A DNA stretch of 64,000 bases from Paraburkholderia tagetis (GCF_022213065.1 NZ_JAKLJA010000027.1:43066-107065), one strand, 5' to 3'. Positions 52,452 to 61,089 are shown, counted from the first letter of the stretch. Notes: generated from the letters alone by a model not told the origin. A program made the numbers and translations.

Positions 52452-53351
52452 TCAACGTGTCTTCGTCGATTCCAGCAGCCATTGCGCGAGCCGCTGCGCG
52501 CCATCCGGCATTTCGGCGTCGGCGCGCCAGCAGAGGTAGTAGTGCCGCCCGTCGTCCAACTCGTGATCGAAGAGCTTGCGCAAGCTGCCCGACGCCAGTT
52601 CGCGCGAGACGAGCGGCGCGCGCATCAGCGCCGCGCCGAGATCGGCGAGCGTGGCGCTCAAGGCAAGCTGGCCGTCTTCGAAGAGCGGTCCCTCGGTGCG
52701 TGGCAGGTGGCGCACGCCCACGCTCTGCAGCCAGTTCGCCCACGTGCTGCGGTCCTCGTCGTGAACGAGCGGCACGCCCGCGAGATCCGCGGGCTTGCGC
52801 AGCGGCCCGTAGCGCTGCAAAAAGCGCGGCGTGCAAACCGGCACCACCGCGCCCGACATGAGCGGCGTGCTCGTATAGCCAATCCAGTCGCCGGTGCCGA
52901 AGCGGATCGAGAGATCGGCGGCGTCGCTGCGGTAATTGCGGTGGTTCGCGTAGAGCACCGTCACGTCCACGTCCTCGTTGGCCGCGAGAAAGTCGTGCAG
53001 CCGGGGAATGAACCAGCCCATGCCAAAGAGCGGAATCAGACTGATCGTGATCTGGCGTCGCGACGAACGCTCGCGCACGAAACCCGTGGCGCTGCGCAGC
53101 ACCGAAAACGCCGCGCTGATCGAACGATAGTAGTCGCGGCCTTCGTCGGTGAGCACGAGCGCGCGGCCACGGCGCACCGTCAACGGCGTCTGCACGAACG
53201 ATTCGAGCAATTGCAGTTGATGGCTCACGGCCGAGGCCGTGATCTCCAGTTCGCGCGCGGCGGCCGCGACCGAGCCATGACGCGCGAACGCCTCGAACGC
53301 GCGCACCGCCCGCAAGGGCGGATCGTCGGCCGTGAGCTGAAATTTATTCAT
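52452..53351 (-). CDS. LysR-family transcriptional regulator (GcvA-like)
   Basis: The 299-residue product has the LysR helix-turn-helix in the GcvA style (LRAVRAFEAFARHGSVAAAA, RELEITASAVSHQLQLLESF) and a family C-terminal sensor domain (ITISLIPLFGMGWFIPRLHD). It is read away from the binding-protein gene at 53612, with a 260-base gap, so it most likely controls the binding protein, the thiazoline-carboxylate hydrolase and the carbamoyl hydrolase set. The gap contains AT-rich sequence near 53400-53510, suitable for promoters, and a 10 bp repeat. Confidence 0.91.
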   Translation of the reverse strand: MNKFQLTADDPPLRAVRAFEAFARHGSVAAAARELEITASAVSHQLQLLESFVQTPLTVRRGRALVLTDEGRDYYRSISAAFSVLRSATGFVRERSSRRQITISLIPLFGMGWFIPRLHDFLAANEDVDVTVLYANHRNYRSDAADLSIRFGTGDWIGYTSTPLMSGAVVPVCTPRFLQRYGPLRKPADLAGVPLVHDEDRSTWANWLQSVGVRHLPRTEGPLFEDGQLALSATLADLGAALMRAPLVSRELASGSLRKLFDHELDDGRHYYLCWRADAEMPDGAQRLAQWLLESTKTR

Positions 53352-53530
53352 GTGTCGAATTATATCGAAACGTGCATGGCGTCGTGGCTGGAGAAATTGC
53401 GCATATAAAACAGCATATTAGACGCGATTTTGGCGTTTTGGCATATCGATCGAACCAAACGTAATTTAGGCCGCTGGACACCAAAAGCTAATCTTTTTCA
53501 TTATTCGAGGGCACGCGCCGCAGTGCCCCG

Positions 53531-53560
53531 CGTTGTCCCGCATTGTCCCGCGTTGTCCAA
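53531..53560 (+). repeat. Tandem 10 bp repeat in the LysR/binding-protein gap
   Basis: Three 10-base units (CGTTGTCCCG, CATTGTCCCG, CGTTGTCCAA), with a decayed unit before them, lie 50-80 bases upstream of the binding-protein start. Confidence 0.7.
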
Positions 53561-53611
53561 AAACGGGGCGTGCATCCCTCTCTCCACACTGGCTCATCGG
53601 GATCGATCGAC

Positions 53612-54817
53612 ATGAAAAAGAAAGCTCTACTGTTGCCGGCCGCCACGCTTGCCGCGTCGCTCGCCGTGTCGTTTTTCGCGGGCGTCGCGCACGCTCAGGA
53701 CGAACAGGTCGTGCTGATCGGGCTCGCCGCGCCGTTGACCGGCGCCTCGGCGCGCATCGGCAAGGATCTGGAGAACGGCGCGCAGCTCGCCATCGACGAC
53801 GCCAATGCGAAGCATCCGGGCATCGCGGGCAAGCCCGTCGTCTACAAGCTCGTGAGCGTCGACGACCAGTCGGACCCGCGCACGGCTGTCACCGTCGCGC
53901 AGCAGCTCGTCGATCGCCACGTGGTTGGCGTGGTCGGCCACTGGAACACCGGTTGCAGCGTGCCGGCCGCGCGCGTCTATCACGACGCGGGCATCGCGCA
54001 GATCGCACCGGCATCGACGGGCCATCAATACACGAAGCAGGGCTTCGACACGGCGTTTCGCATCATGGGCCACGACGACGATGGCGGCGCTTATACCGGC
54101 GCCTACGCCGTGAAAACGCTCAAGGCGCAGCGCATTGCCGTGATCGACGATCAGACCGCGTTCGGCTCGGGGCTCGCGAACCAGTTCATCAAGGGCGTGC
54201 AGGCCAATGGCGGCAACGTGATCGATCACCAGTACGTGACCGACAAGACGCTCGATTTCAGCGGCGTGCTCACGGCCATCAAGGCCAAGCGTCCCGACCT
54301 GATCTTCTTCGGCGGCCTCGACGCGCAGGCCGCACCGCTCGTGCGCCGCATGCGCCAGTTGCACATCCAGGCGCCGCTGCTAGGCGCGGGTGGTTTCGTG
54401 AGCCAGACCTTCCTCAAGCTTTCCGGGCCCGCAGGCGACGGCGTGACGGCGCTGGAGCCGGGCCGGCCGCTCGATCGCATGCCGGGCGGCCCCGCCTTCG
54501 ACGCGCAATACCGCGCGCGCTGGCACGCGCCGATCGAATTGCACGCACCGTTCGCCTACGACGCGGCCGCGACGCTGATCGCCGCCACGCAGCAGGCCAA
54601 TTCGGTTGCGCCGAAGAAGATCGTCGCGACGCTGCACACGATTCGTCGCGAAGGCGTGACCGGCACGATCGCGTTCGATGCGCAAGGCAATCTCGTGGAT
54701 CCCGCTTACACGATTTATCAGGTGAAGGACGACAAGTGGGCCGTGGTGGATGTGGTCGGCGGCGCTGCGCCTGCAAAGACGCTCGCGAAAACGCTCGCAA
54801 AGACCGCGGCCCGTTGA
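53612..54817 (+). CDS. Branched-chain amino acid-type ABC substrate-binding protein
   Basis: The 401-residue product has a signal peptide (MKKKALLLPAATLAASLAVS, cleaved after AHA) and a LivJ/LivK-type (Peripla_BP_6) fold: VVLIGLAAPLTGASARIGKD, GVVGHWNTGCSVPAARVYHD, IAPASTGHQYTKQGFDTAFR. Its C-terminus ends in a repeated AKTLAKTLAKTAAR coded by 12-base units, not part of the fold. No liv permease or ATPase genes follow. It starts the + strand set with the two hydrolases and may bring their substrate to a shared importer. The ligand is inferred to be an amino acid or cyclic amino acid derivative. Confidence 0.9.
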   Translation: MKKKALLLPAATLAASLAVSFFAGVAHAQDEQVVLIGLAAPLTGASARIGKDLENGAQLAIDDANAKHPGIAGKPVVYKLVSVDDQSDPRTAVTVAQQLVDRHVVGVVGHWNTGCSVPAARVYHDAGIAQIAPASTGHQYTKQGFDTAFRIMGHDDDGGAYTGAYAVKTLKAQRIAVIDDQTAFGSGLANQFIKGVQANGGNVIDHQYVTDKTLDFSGVLTAIKAKRPDLIFFGGLDAQAAPLVRRMRQLHIQAPLLGAGGFVSQTFLKLSGPAGDGVTALEPGRPLDRMPGGPAFDAQYRARWHAPIELHAPFAYDAAATLIAATQQANSVAPKKIVATLHTIRREGVTGTIAFDAQGNLVDPAYTIYQVKDDKWAVVDVVGGAAPAKTLAKTLAKTAAR

Positions 54818-54836
54818 ACGTTTGGAGGAGACGAAG

Positions 54837-55412
54837 ATGACACAGGAACATCGCGATAGCGTCGCGGACCAAGGTGGCGTGAGCGGAGTGAGCGGAGAAA
54901 CGCTCGGCATTCTCGCGCGCCGGCGCATCGAAGCGGAAATCATCAAGCCGATCTACGAGATCCTCAAGCGCGACTTTGGCGCCGAACGCGCCCAGGCCGT
55001 GATCGCCGAAGCCGTGCGCGGCGCGGCCGTCGATGCGGGCCGCCAGTTCGCGGCGCGCGAGCCGAACGGCACGAGCATCGCGTCGTTCGTCGCGCTCCAG
55101 GTGCTCTGGGAAAAGGACGATGCGCTCGACGTGCAAACGCTGCGCGCCGACGACGAAGCCTACGATTACGACGTGAAGCGCTGCGCCTACGCGGAGATGT
55201 ATCACGCGATGGGCCTCGGCGAAATTGGCCATCTGCTGAGCTGCGCGCGCGACAGCGAATTCATCTCGGGCTACGACCCGCGCGTCGAGCTCACGCGCAC
55301 GAGCACCATCATGCAAGGCGGCAAGCGCTGCGATTTCCGCTACCGCATGCGCGATGCGAAGCCGGTCGATGCGAAGCCAGTCGAACCCGCAGCGGAGAAC
55401 AGCGATGAATGA
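54837..55412 (+). CDS. L-2-amino-thiazoline-4-carboxylic acid hydrolase family protein
   Basis: The 191-residue product fits the ATC hydrolase family: ARRRIEAEIIKPIYEILKRD, a central CAYAEMYHAMGLGEIGHLLS, CARDSEFISGYDPRVELTRT and a C-terminal TIMQGGKRCDFRYRM with conserved cysteines. In Pseudomonas the enzyme (AtcB) opens L-2-amino-thiazoline-4-carboxylate to N-carbamoyl-L-cysteine. The next gene, overlapping it by 8 bases, is an N-carbamoyl amino acid hydrolase, which would complete the route to L-cysteine. The start, ATG 54837, has GGAGGAG upstream. The last 15 residues repeat a KPVDAKPVE pattern. Family members may act on other heterocyclic amino acids. Confidence 0.8.
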   Translation: MTQEHRDSVADQGGVSGVSGETLGILARRRIEAEIIKPIYEILKRDFGAERAQAVIAEAVRGAAVDAGRQFAAREPNGTSIASFVALQVLWEKDDALDVQTLRADDEAYDYDVKRCAYAEMYHAMGLGEIGHLLSCARDSEFISGYDPRVELTRTSTIMQGGKRCDFRYRMRDAKPVDAKPVEPAAENSDE

Positions 55413-56715
55413 GCGCTCGCAACACACGTTATCAAGTGCCGCTATCGAAGCTCGTGCCGCGAGCTTTTCCGCGCTGCGCGTGAACGGCGCGCGGCTGTGG
55501 GACTCGCTCGAACGCATGGCGCGGATCGGCGCGACGGAGCAAGGCGGCGTCTGCCGTCTCGCGCTCACCGAGCTCGACCGCGAAGGGCGCGACCTGTTCG
55601 TGCAATGGGCGCGCGAGGCGGGCTGCACGATTCGCGTCGACACAATGGGCAACGTCTTCGCGCGCCGCGCGGGACGCAACCCCGACGCCGCTCCCGTGCT
55701 GACCGGCTCGCACGCCGACACGCAACCGACCGGTGGCCGTTACGACGGCATTTACGGCGTGCTGGGCGGGCTCGAAGTCATTCGGACACTTAACGATGCC
55801 GGCGTGCAGACCGAGCATCCTGTGGAGGCGGTGATCTGGACCAACGAGGAAGGCTCGCGCTTCGCGCCGGCGATGATCGCCTCGGGCGTCTATGCGGGCG
55901 TGTATCCGCTCGAATACGGGCTTTCGCGCACCGATGCGTCGGGCACGACGATAGGCGAAGCGCTCGCGCAGATCGGCTATGCGGGCGACGAGCCGGTGGG
56001 CGGCACGCCGGTGCACGCCGCGTATGAACTGCATATCGAGCAGGGCGCGATTCTCGAGCGCAGCGGCAAGACCATCGGCGTCGTCACCGCAGGGCAGGGG
56101 CAGCGCTGGTACGAGATCGAGCTCGTTGGCGTGGACGCGCACGCGGGCACCACGCCGATGGACCTGCGCCGCGATGCGCTGGCCGGTGCGGCGCGCATGA
56201 TCACATTCGTCGAGGCGCTGGGACGCAAGTACGCGCCGCATGGGCGCGCCACGGTCGGCATGATCGAGGCGAAGCCCAACTCGCGCAACACCGTGCCGGG
56301 GCGCTGCTTTTTCACGGTGGAGTTTCGTCATCCGGACTCGGGCGTGCTGGCCGAACTGGATGCGCAGTTGCGCGCCGAGTTGGCGTGCGTGGCGCAGGAA
56401 GCGCAGCTTGGGCACACGATCCGGCAGATCTTCGACTACGCGCCGGTGCCGTTCGCGGCGGCGTGCATCGACGCCGTGCGCCGCGCCGCTGTCGCGCTGG
56501 ATTTGCCGCATGACGATATCGTCTCGGGCGCGGGACACGACGCCTGCTATCTCGCGCGCGTCGCACCCACGGGCATGATTTTCGTGCCGTGCGTCGATGG
56601 TCTCAGCCATAACGAGGCTGAGGCGATCACGCCTGAGTGGGCCGAAGCGGGTGCTAATGTGCTGCTGCAGGTGATGGTGGAGAGCGCGGTGGGACGGGCG
56701 ACCGATGCTTCTTGA
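55405..56715 (+). CDS. N-carbamoyl-L-amino acid hydrolase (M20 Zn-dependent)
   Basis: The 436-residue product is in the M20C group of carbamoyl amino acid hydrolases and allantoate amidohydrolases. The motifs are GSHADTQPTGGRYDGIYGVL, VIWTNEEGSRFAPAMIASGV, HIEQGAILERSGKTIGVVT and the late SGAGHDACYLARVAPTGMIF. It uses two metal ions to cleave N-carbamoyl groups. Starting within the upstream ATC hydrolase gene, it would act as the AtcC counterpart (N-carbamoyl-L-cysteine to L-cysteine, CO2 and NH3). That pairing is the main argument; the sequence alone does not separate it from other carbamoylases. ATG 55405 is chosen from the overlap. Confidence 0.88.
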   Translation: MNERSQHTLSSAAIEARAASFSALRVNGARLWDSLERMARIGATEQGGVCRLALTELDREGRDLFVQWAREAGCTIRVDTMGNVFARRAGRNPDAAPVLTGSHADTQPTGGRYDGIYGVLGGLEVIRTLNDAGVQTEHPVEAVIWTNEEGSRFAPAMIASGVYAGVYPLEYGLSRTDASGTTIGEALAQIGYAGDEPVGGTPVHAAYELHIEQGAILERSGKTIGVVTAGQGQRWYEIELVGVDAHAGTTPMDLRRDALAGAARMITFVEALGRKYAPHGRATVGMIEAKPNSRNTVPGRCFFTVEFRHPDSGVLAELDAQLRAELACVAQEAQLGHTIRQIFDYAPVPFAAACIDAVRRAAVALDLPHDDIVSGAGHDACYLARVAPTGMIFVPCVDGLSHNEAEAITPEWAEAGANVLLQVMVESAVGRATDAS

Positions 56716-56823
56716 GCGGGCCGCCCGATACCGTTGAGTTGGGGGGGGGTGGCCATGCGAACCATTCATTTTTCCGCATAGCCAAAAAACTCGAAATCAT
56801 TCTCAGCAGTTGACGCAGTAATG

Positions 56824-56860
56824 GGTGAGCGCGGCATGAAACTTGCGCATGCCGCTCACC
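56824..56860. terminator. Hairpin between convergent hydrolase and cytochrome genes
   Basis: GGTGAGCGCGGCATG (56824-56838) pairs with CATGCCGCTCACC (56848-56860) across a 9-base loop, giving a 13 bp stem with a 2-base bulge. It lies in the 151-base gap between convergent genes and is terminator-like. The same gap has a G9 run at 56741-56749. Confidence 0.45.
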
Positions 56861-56866
56861 GCACCC

Positions 56867-57394
56867 TCACCACAGCGCCATACGTTGCACCACGCGATCG
56901 CGAAACACGAAGCGATGCAGCAGGGCCGCCGCGACATGCAGGCAGATGAGCGCGAACAAGGCCCATGCCAGCACGCTATGAATATCGCCCATGGCATGCC
57001 CGAAAGTCGATCCGGCGGGCGAGAGCGCGGGAAGCGGAAACGCGCCGAATAGCGTCAGCGGCCAGGCGCGCGACGAGGCATTGATCCAGCCGAGCACCGG
57101 CACGGCAACCAGCAGAGCATAAAGCGCGACGTGGGTGAGCGTGGAGACAGCATGCAACGGCCGCGAGAGTTCGCTGGCGGGCGGGCGATGCGTGGCGCGC
57201 CAAAGAATGCGCAATGCCATGGCGGCGAGCAGCGAGGTGCCGACGATCAGGTGCGCGGCAATCAGGCCGACCGGCTGTGTATCGCGGTGGACGTCGGGCA
57301 TCGTCCAGCCCAGCACGAACTGTGCGCCGACGAGGGCCACGACGAGCCAGTGAAGAAGACGTGCGAGCGCATCGTATCGTAACGGGGTATGCAT
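56867..57394 (-). CDS. Cytochrome b561 family protein
   Basis: The 175-residue product has four membrane helices and the histidines of a two-haem cytochrome b561: YDALARLLHWLVVALVGAQF, LIAAHLIVGTSLLAAMALR, and the late VLAWALFALICLHVAAALLH. It would pass electrons in the inner membrane. I chose Met 57394 (MHTPLRYDALARLLHW), the family start. The frame stays open to 57472 with no family-like residues. It stands alone, convergent with the carbamoyl hydrolase gene and divergent from hpnI. Confidence 0.9.
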   Translation of the reverse strand: MHTPLRYDALARLLHWLVVALVGAQFVLGWTMPDVHRDTQPVGLIAAHLIVGTSLLAAMALRILWRATHRPPASELSRPLHAVSTLTHVALYALLVAVPVLGWINASSRAWPLTLFGAFPLPALSPAGSTFGHAMGDIHSVLAWALFALICLHVAAALLHRFVFRDRVVQRMALW

Positions 57395-57657
57395 GGTGAC
57401 CTCGACGCAAGGGAGCTGATTCGAGCCCGGATTGTAGGCATGGACGGTTAACTCAGGCTTAAGAGGAGGCACGTTTAAGGGGGACGCAACCCCGGCTTTG
57501 ATGCGATTAATCTTTTCGTCAGAAAATATTGCTACGCTCGCGTGGCACGGCTTTGTACGGCCCTAGCGTATTCGTATTCGGAGCGGCAAGGGCAGGACGA
57601 AAGCAGATGGAAAGCAGGCGAAACACGATTGGCATTCGAAGGGGGCGCGTAATGTAT

Positions 57658-57711
57658 TTGCAGCGGTTATTGCAGCGGTTATTGCAACGGTTTTTGCAAC
57701 AGTTTTTGCAG
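57658..57711 (+). repeat. Tandem 12 bp repeat in the leader of hpnI
   Basis: The 352-base gap 57395-57746 carries four 12-base units (TTGCAGCGGTTA twice, TTGCAACGGTTT, TTGCAACAGTTT) and a half unit, ending 35 bases before the hpnI start. One frame reads them as a Leu/Gln/Arg repeat, ending at 57765 out of frame with hpnI. Otherwise I see no gene in the gap; a promoter for hpnI probably lies near 57500-57540 in AT-rich sequence. Confidence 0.8.
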
Positions 57712-57746
57712 CCTTGGCTTTTGCAGCGCTGCCTCCCGCCAGGCGC

Positions 57747-58985
57747 ATGGACGGCGTCATGGTAGCGGCCGCGGCACCTGTCGATATTGCGTCGGTGGCG
57801 ATTGCATCGGGCCATGTGGAACTGCTGACCATCGCTCATGTATTCGCGCAATGCGTGGCGGCGCTTTGCGGCTTTTGCGCGATCCTCGGCATTGTCTATA
57901 CCGTGGTGGCATGCCGGTTGATCGGCCGCTTCTTCGCGCGCGGCGTGGCCGCGCCGCAGCGCTTTCCCGCCGTCACGATCGTCAAGCCGCTGCACGGCGA
58001 CGAATGGCGGCTCGAAGCGCATCTCGCCAGTTTCTTCGAGCAGGATTATCCGGGGCCGGTGCAATATCTTTTTGGCGTTCACGATTCGCAAGACGCGGCG
58101 CTTGCTGCCGTCGACAAGCTGCGTGCGCGCTATCCCGGCGCGCATATCACGGTGGTGGCCGATGCGCGTCTGTACGGGCCCAACCGGAAGATTGCGAATC
58201 TCGTGAACATGCTCGAAAAGGCCGAGCATGAGGTGCTGTGTTTCGCCGATAGCGATGTCTGCGTCGAGCGGAATTATCTGCGCCAGGTGGTCGGGACTTT
58301 GCAGCAGCCGGGCGTGGGCCTCGTGACGACCGTCTATCGCGGCCTCTGTGCGCCCGGCTTCTGGCCGCAGCTCGCCGCGGCGCTGACCAACTATCACTTT
58401 CTGCCTGGCGTGGTCACGGGGCTCGCGCTCGGGCGCGCACGACCGTGCTTCGGCCAGTCCATCGCCATGACGCGGGACATGCTCGCGCGCATCGGCGGCC
58501 TCGCCCAGTTCGCGCATCACCTCGCCGAGGATCACGCGGTGGGCGAGGCCGTGCGGCGCGCGGGCGCGACCGTCGCGATTCCGCCCATTGTGGTGCAGCA
58601 CGCTTGCGTGGAAAATACGTTCTCCAAGCTCTTCGCGCACGAGTTGCGCTGGAGCCGCACCATACGCGCGGCGGACCGTTCGGGGCATCTGGGCGCGGTG
58701 CTCATGCATCCGTTGCCGCTCGCGCTGCTGGCGGTGGCGGCGTCGGGCGGCGCGCCGGCTGCGTGGGCGCTGGCGGGCGTCGCACTGTGCGCCCGCGCGC
58801 TGCTGGTCTGGAGGACCGATCGCGCCACCGGGCAAAAGTGCAGGGGGCTGCTGTGCCTGCCGCTTTGGGATGCGGTCCAGTTCGCGATCTATGTCGCGAG
58901 CTTTTGCTCGTCGGGCGTGGTGTGGCGCGGGACGCGCTTTCGCGTCGACGCGAACGGGATGCTGTCGCCCGTTCACGAAAAGTGA
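57747..58985 (+). CDS. hpnI: Hopanoid biosynthesis glycosyltransferase HpnI
   Basis: The 412-residue product is a membrane GT2 glycosyltransferase of the HpnI/ceramide glucosyltransferase group: FPAVTIVKPLHGDEWRLEAH, QDYPGPVQYLFGVHDSQDAA, VLCFADSDVCVERNYLRQVV, with a hydrophobic N-terminal helix and C-terminal helices. In Burkholderia HpnI attaches N-acetylglucosamine to bacteriohopanetetrol. HpnJ and HpnK, which follow in the pathway, are not in the window. Start choice: ATG 57747 (MDGVMVAAA); ATG 57759 is an alternative and the frame is open to TTG 57714. It is followed by hpnL. Confidence 0.88.
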   Translation: MDGVMVAAAAPVDIASVAIASGHVELLTIAHVFAQCVAALCGFCAILGIVYTVVACRLIGRFFARGVAAPQRFPAVTIVKPLHGDEWRLEAHLASFFEQDYPGPVQYLFGVHDSQDAALAAVDKLRARYPGAHITVVADARLYGPNRKIANLVNMLEKAEHEVLCFADSDVCVERNYLRQVVGTLQQPGVGLVTTVYRGLCAPGFWPQLAAALTNYHFLPGVVTGLALGRARPCFGQSIAMTRDMLARIGGLAQFAHHLAEDHAVGEAVRRAGATVAIPPIVVQHACVENTFSKLFAHELRWSRTIRAADRSGHLGAVLMHPLPLALLAVAASGGAPAAWALAGVALCARALLVWRTDRATGQKCRGLLCLPLWDAVQFAIYVASFCSSGVVWRGTRFRVDANGMLSPVHEK

Positions 58986-59064
58986 GCGCGAAACAAACAG
59001 ACTTCGCGGCAGATGGACCGCAACGTAGAAACTTGAAGACGCATTGGAAAAAGAGCACTCGCGG

Positions 59065-60057
59065 ATGAAACACCTGGGACGTATCGCTGCGTTGTGCGGT
59101 CTTGCGGTTGCCGTGTGGCTTGTATGGCGCGACCACCCCGCAGCCGTGCTGCAACTGCTGCGAGGCGCGGGCATGGGTCTCGTGCTGGCCGCCTTGCTGC
59201 ATATCCTGCCGATGTGCGCGAACGCCTGGGACTGGCGCACCTTGATCCGCCCCACGCAGCGCCCGTCGTTCGCGGCCATGCTCCGGCTCGTGTGGATTCG
59301 CGAGTCCATCAACGGCCTCTTGCCTGTTGCGCGTATCGGCGGGGAAATCGTTTCGTTCCGTTTGCTCGGGCGCGCCGGCTTGCGTCCGGCGACGGCGGCG
59401 GCGAGCCTCGTCACCGACATGCAGCTCACGCTGATCAGCCAGCTCGTTTTTGGATTGGTGGCCGCGGGCTATCTGCTCGAGCATTCGAGCTCCGATGCCG
59501 CGCGCGTGGCGGGCCGGCTCGCCTGGGGCATTGCCGGCATCGCGCCGGTGCTGGTGCTGTTCGCACTCGTTCAGCACGCACGGCCGTTCGAGCGCGCGGC
59601 CCATGCCATCAACCGGATCACGAGCGGCAAGGTGGTCGATCTGGTGGGCAAGTCCGCGCGCGTCGATCAATCGGTCAAGCTGATCTGGCGGCAGACGGGC
59701 GTGGTCGTGCGCTATCTGCTCATCTGGCAGACGCTGCAATGCGTGGGCTACGCGCTGGAGATCTGGTGCGCGCTGCACGTGCTCGGCGCGCAGCCGACCT
59801 TCGCACAGGCGTTCGTGATCGAAGCGCTGATTCAGCTCGTCAGCAGCGCCGCATTCCTGATCCCGGGCGGCCTGGGCGTGCAGGAGGGCGGCTTCGTGCT
59901 GATAGGCGGCTTGCTCGGTTTCGACGCGCCAACCTGCCTTGCGCTCGCAGGCGCGCGGCGCGTGCGCGATTTGCTGTTCTACGTGCCGGGCTTGTTCGCC
60001 TGGCAGGCGGCGGAGTATGTGCTGCCGTCACCGCGCCAGGCAGAGGGCGTGCAATAG
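59065..60057 (+). CDS. hpnL: HpnL-family membrane protein (hopanoid-associated)
   Basis: The 330-residue product is a multi-helix integral membrane protein of the LPG synthase transmembrane (DUF2157/UPF0104) type, assigned to HpnL by its place after hpnI. It has the family pattern LRLVWIRESINGLLPVARIG, GEIVSFRLLGRAGLRPATAA and a C-terminal FLIPGGLGVQEGGFVLIGG. HpnL is proposed to move hopanoid lipids between membranes. ATG 59065 was chosen over TTG 59044. It lies 79 bases after hpnI, probably in the same transcript, and is convergent with the AhpD-like gene. Confidence 0.85.
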   Translation: MKHLGRIAALCGLAVAVWLVWRDHPAAVLQLLRGAGMGLVLAALLHILPMCANAWDWRTLIRPTQRPSFAAMLRLVWIRESINGLLPVARIGGEIVSFRLLGRAGLRPATAAASLVTDMQLTLISQLVFGLVAAGYLLEHSSSDAARVAGRLAWGIAGIAPVLVLFALVQHARPFERAAHAINRITSGKVVDLVGKSARVDQSVKLIWRQTGVVVRYLLIWQTLQCVGYALEIWCALHVLGAQPTFAQAFVIEALIQLVSSAAFLIPGGLGVQEGGFVLIGGLLGFDAPTCLALAGARRVRDLLFYVPGLFAWQAAEYVLPSPRQAEGVQ

Positions 60058-60086
60058 TCCTCCGCCGTGGCGTGACCCGCGTGCGC

Positions 60087-60542
60087 TCACTGCTCCAGCA
60101 CGGCCTGAGGCGTATTGCGAAAGCTGATGGCCATGCGGTTGTACGTATTCATCAGGCCGATGGCGATCGTGAGATCCACGAGTTCGCGCTCTTCGAATGC
60201 GGCGCGTGCTTCTTCATAGGCCGTATCGGGAACGCCGGTCTGCGCGACGAGCGTGACCGATTCGGCCCACGCAAGCGCGGCGCGCTCGCGTGCATCGAAC
60301 AGATTCCCCGCCTCGCGCCACGCCTGCACCAGCGCCAGCTTTTCCACTTTCACGCCTTTTTTCAGCAGGTCGCGCGTGTGCATGTCGAGGCAATAGGCGC
60401 AGTTATTGATCTGCGAGACGCGCAGATACACCAGATCGACGAGCACGGGCGCAAGCCCGCTTTGCATGACGTAGCCGTAGACACCGCCAAGGGCCTTGGC
60501 GCCCGCGGGGGCGATCTGGTTGTAGTCGAGACGCTTGCTCAT
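60087..60542 (-). CDS. Carboxymuconolactone decarboxylase/AhpD-like protein
   Basis: The 151-residue product is an all-helical AhpD-like protein with the redox motif CAYCLDMHT (CxxCxxxH) and the family LDYNQIAPAGAKALGG and ERAALAWAESVT. Such proteins act as peroxidases or alkylhydroperoxide partners. It is the second gene of a minus-strand pair after the cupin gene (28-base gap), and the pair faces the MocR-type regulator. A role in dealing with a reactive or peroxide substrate is likely but not proven. Confidence 0.9.
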   Translation of the reverse strand: MSKRLDYNQIAPAGAKALGGVYGYVMQSGLAPVLVDLVYLRVSQINNCAYCLDMHTRDLLKKGVKVEKLALVQAWREAGNLFDARERAALAWAESVTLVAQTGVPDTAYEEARAAFEERELVDLTIAIGLMNTYNRMAISFRNTPQAVLEQ

Positions 60543-60570
60543 GAGTTTTCTCCTGTTTTGCTGGACGGGT

Positions 60571-61011
60571 TTATTTGACCGGCGTGGTCAGAACTTTGTC
60601 GTCGGTATCGACGACGAATACCGCAAGCAGCCTGGCCGGCTGGGTCTTGCTCGCGTTGCGGCTCACGCGATGAACGGAACCCGGCTCTTCGAAGAAGCTT
60701 TCGCCGGCGTGATAGACGCGCTTCGGGCCGTCGTTGACCTGCGATTCGATGGCGCCGGACACGACATACGCATAAATGAATGCTGACTTCGCATGCTCGT
60801 GCGCCGGCGAGGCGCCGCCGGGCGCATAGTCGACCACCACGGCCGTCAACGACTTGCCGGGTATGTTGGGGATGGCGTGCGTGAAGTTGGGCGTGACGGT
60901 CGCGCCGTCGCGGGTGTCGTGCGCCATGGCCGGCGTAACTGTGGTGAGGGTGGTGAGGGTGGTAAGGGCGATGGCCGCACAAGCGGCGCCAAGGGCGGAT
61001 CGAATGTTCAT
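60571..61011 (-). CDS. Exported cupin-domain protein
   Basis: The 146-residue product has a signal peptide (MNIRSALGAACAAIALTTLT, cleaved after AMA) and a single cupin domain: PGGASPAHEHAKSAFIYAYV, GPKRVYHAGESFFEEPGSVH. The HEH motif, the glutamate and the His give a likely metal site. The signal includes short repeats (TTLTTLTTVT, coded by 9-base units). It would be periplasmic. It is transcribed divergently from the MocR-type regulator gene at 61090 and upstream of the AhpD-like gene; it is likely a target of that regulator. The longer frame to 61905 is spurious. Confidence 0.88.
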   Translation of the reverse strand: MNIRSALGAACAAIALTTLTTLTTVTPAMAHDTRDGATVTPNFTHAIPNIPGKSLTAVVVDYAPGGASPAHEHAKSAFIYAYVVSGAIESQVNDGPKRVYHAGESFFEEPGSVHRVSRNASKTQPARLLAVFVVDTDDKVLTTPVK

Positions 61012-61089
61012 GTGAGGGTTTCTCCTTGCGACCGAGGTATTGTGGTCCGGCGCTGGGCCATAAGAAAGCACCAGAAATGAACATTCTTT

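Noticed and set aside
56741..56749. G9 run as a phase-variation tract
   Set aside because: It lies between convergent genes, not in a gene or near a promoter that I can identify.
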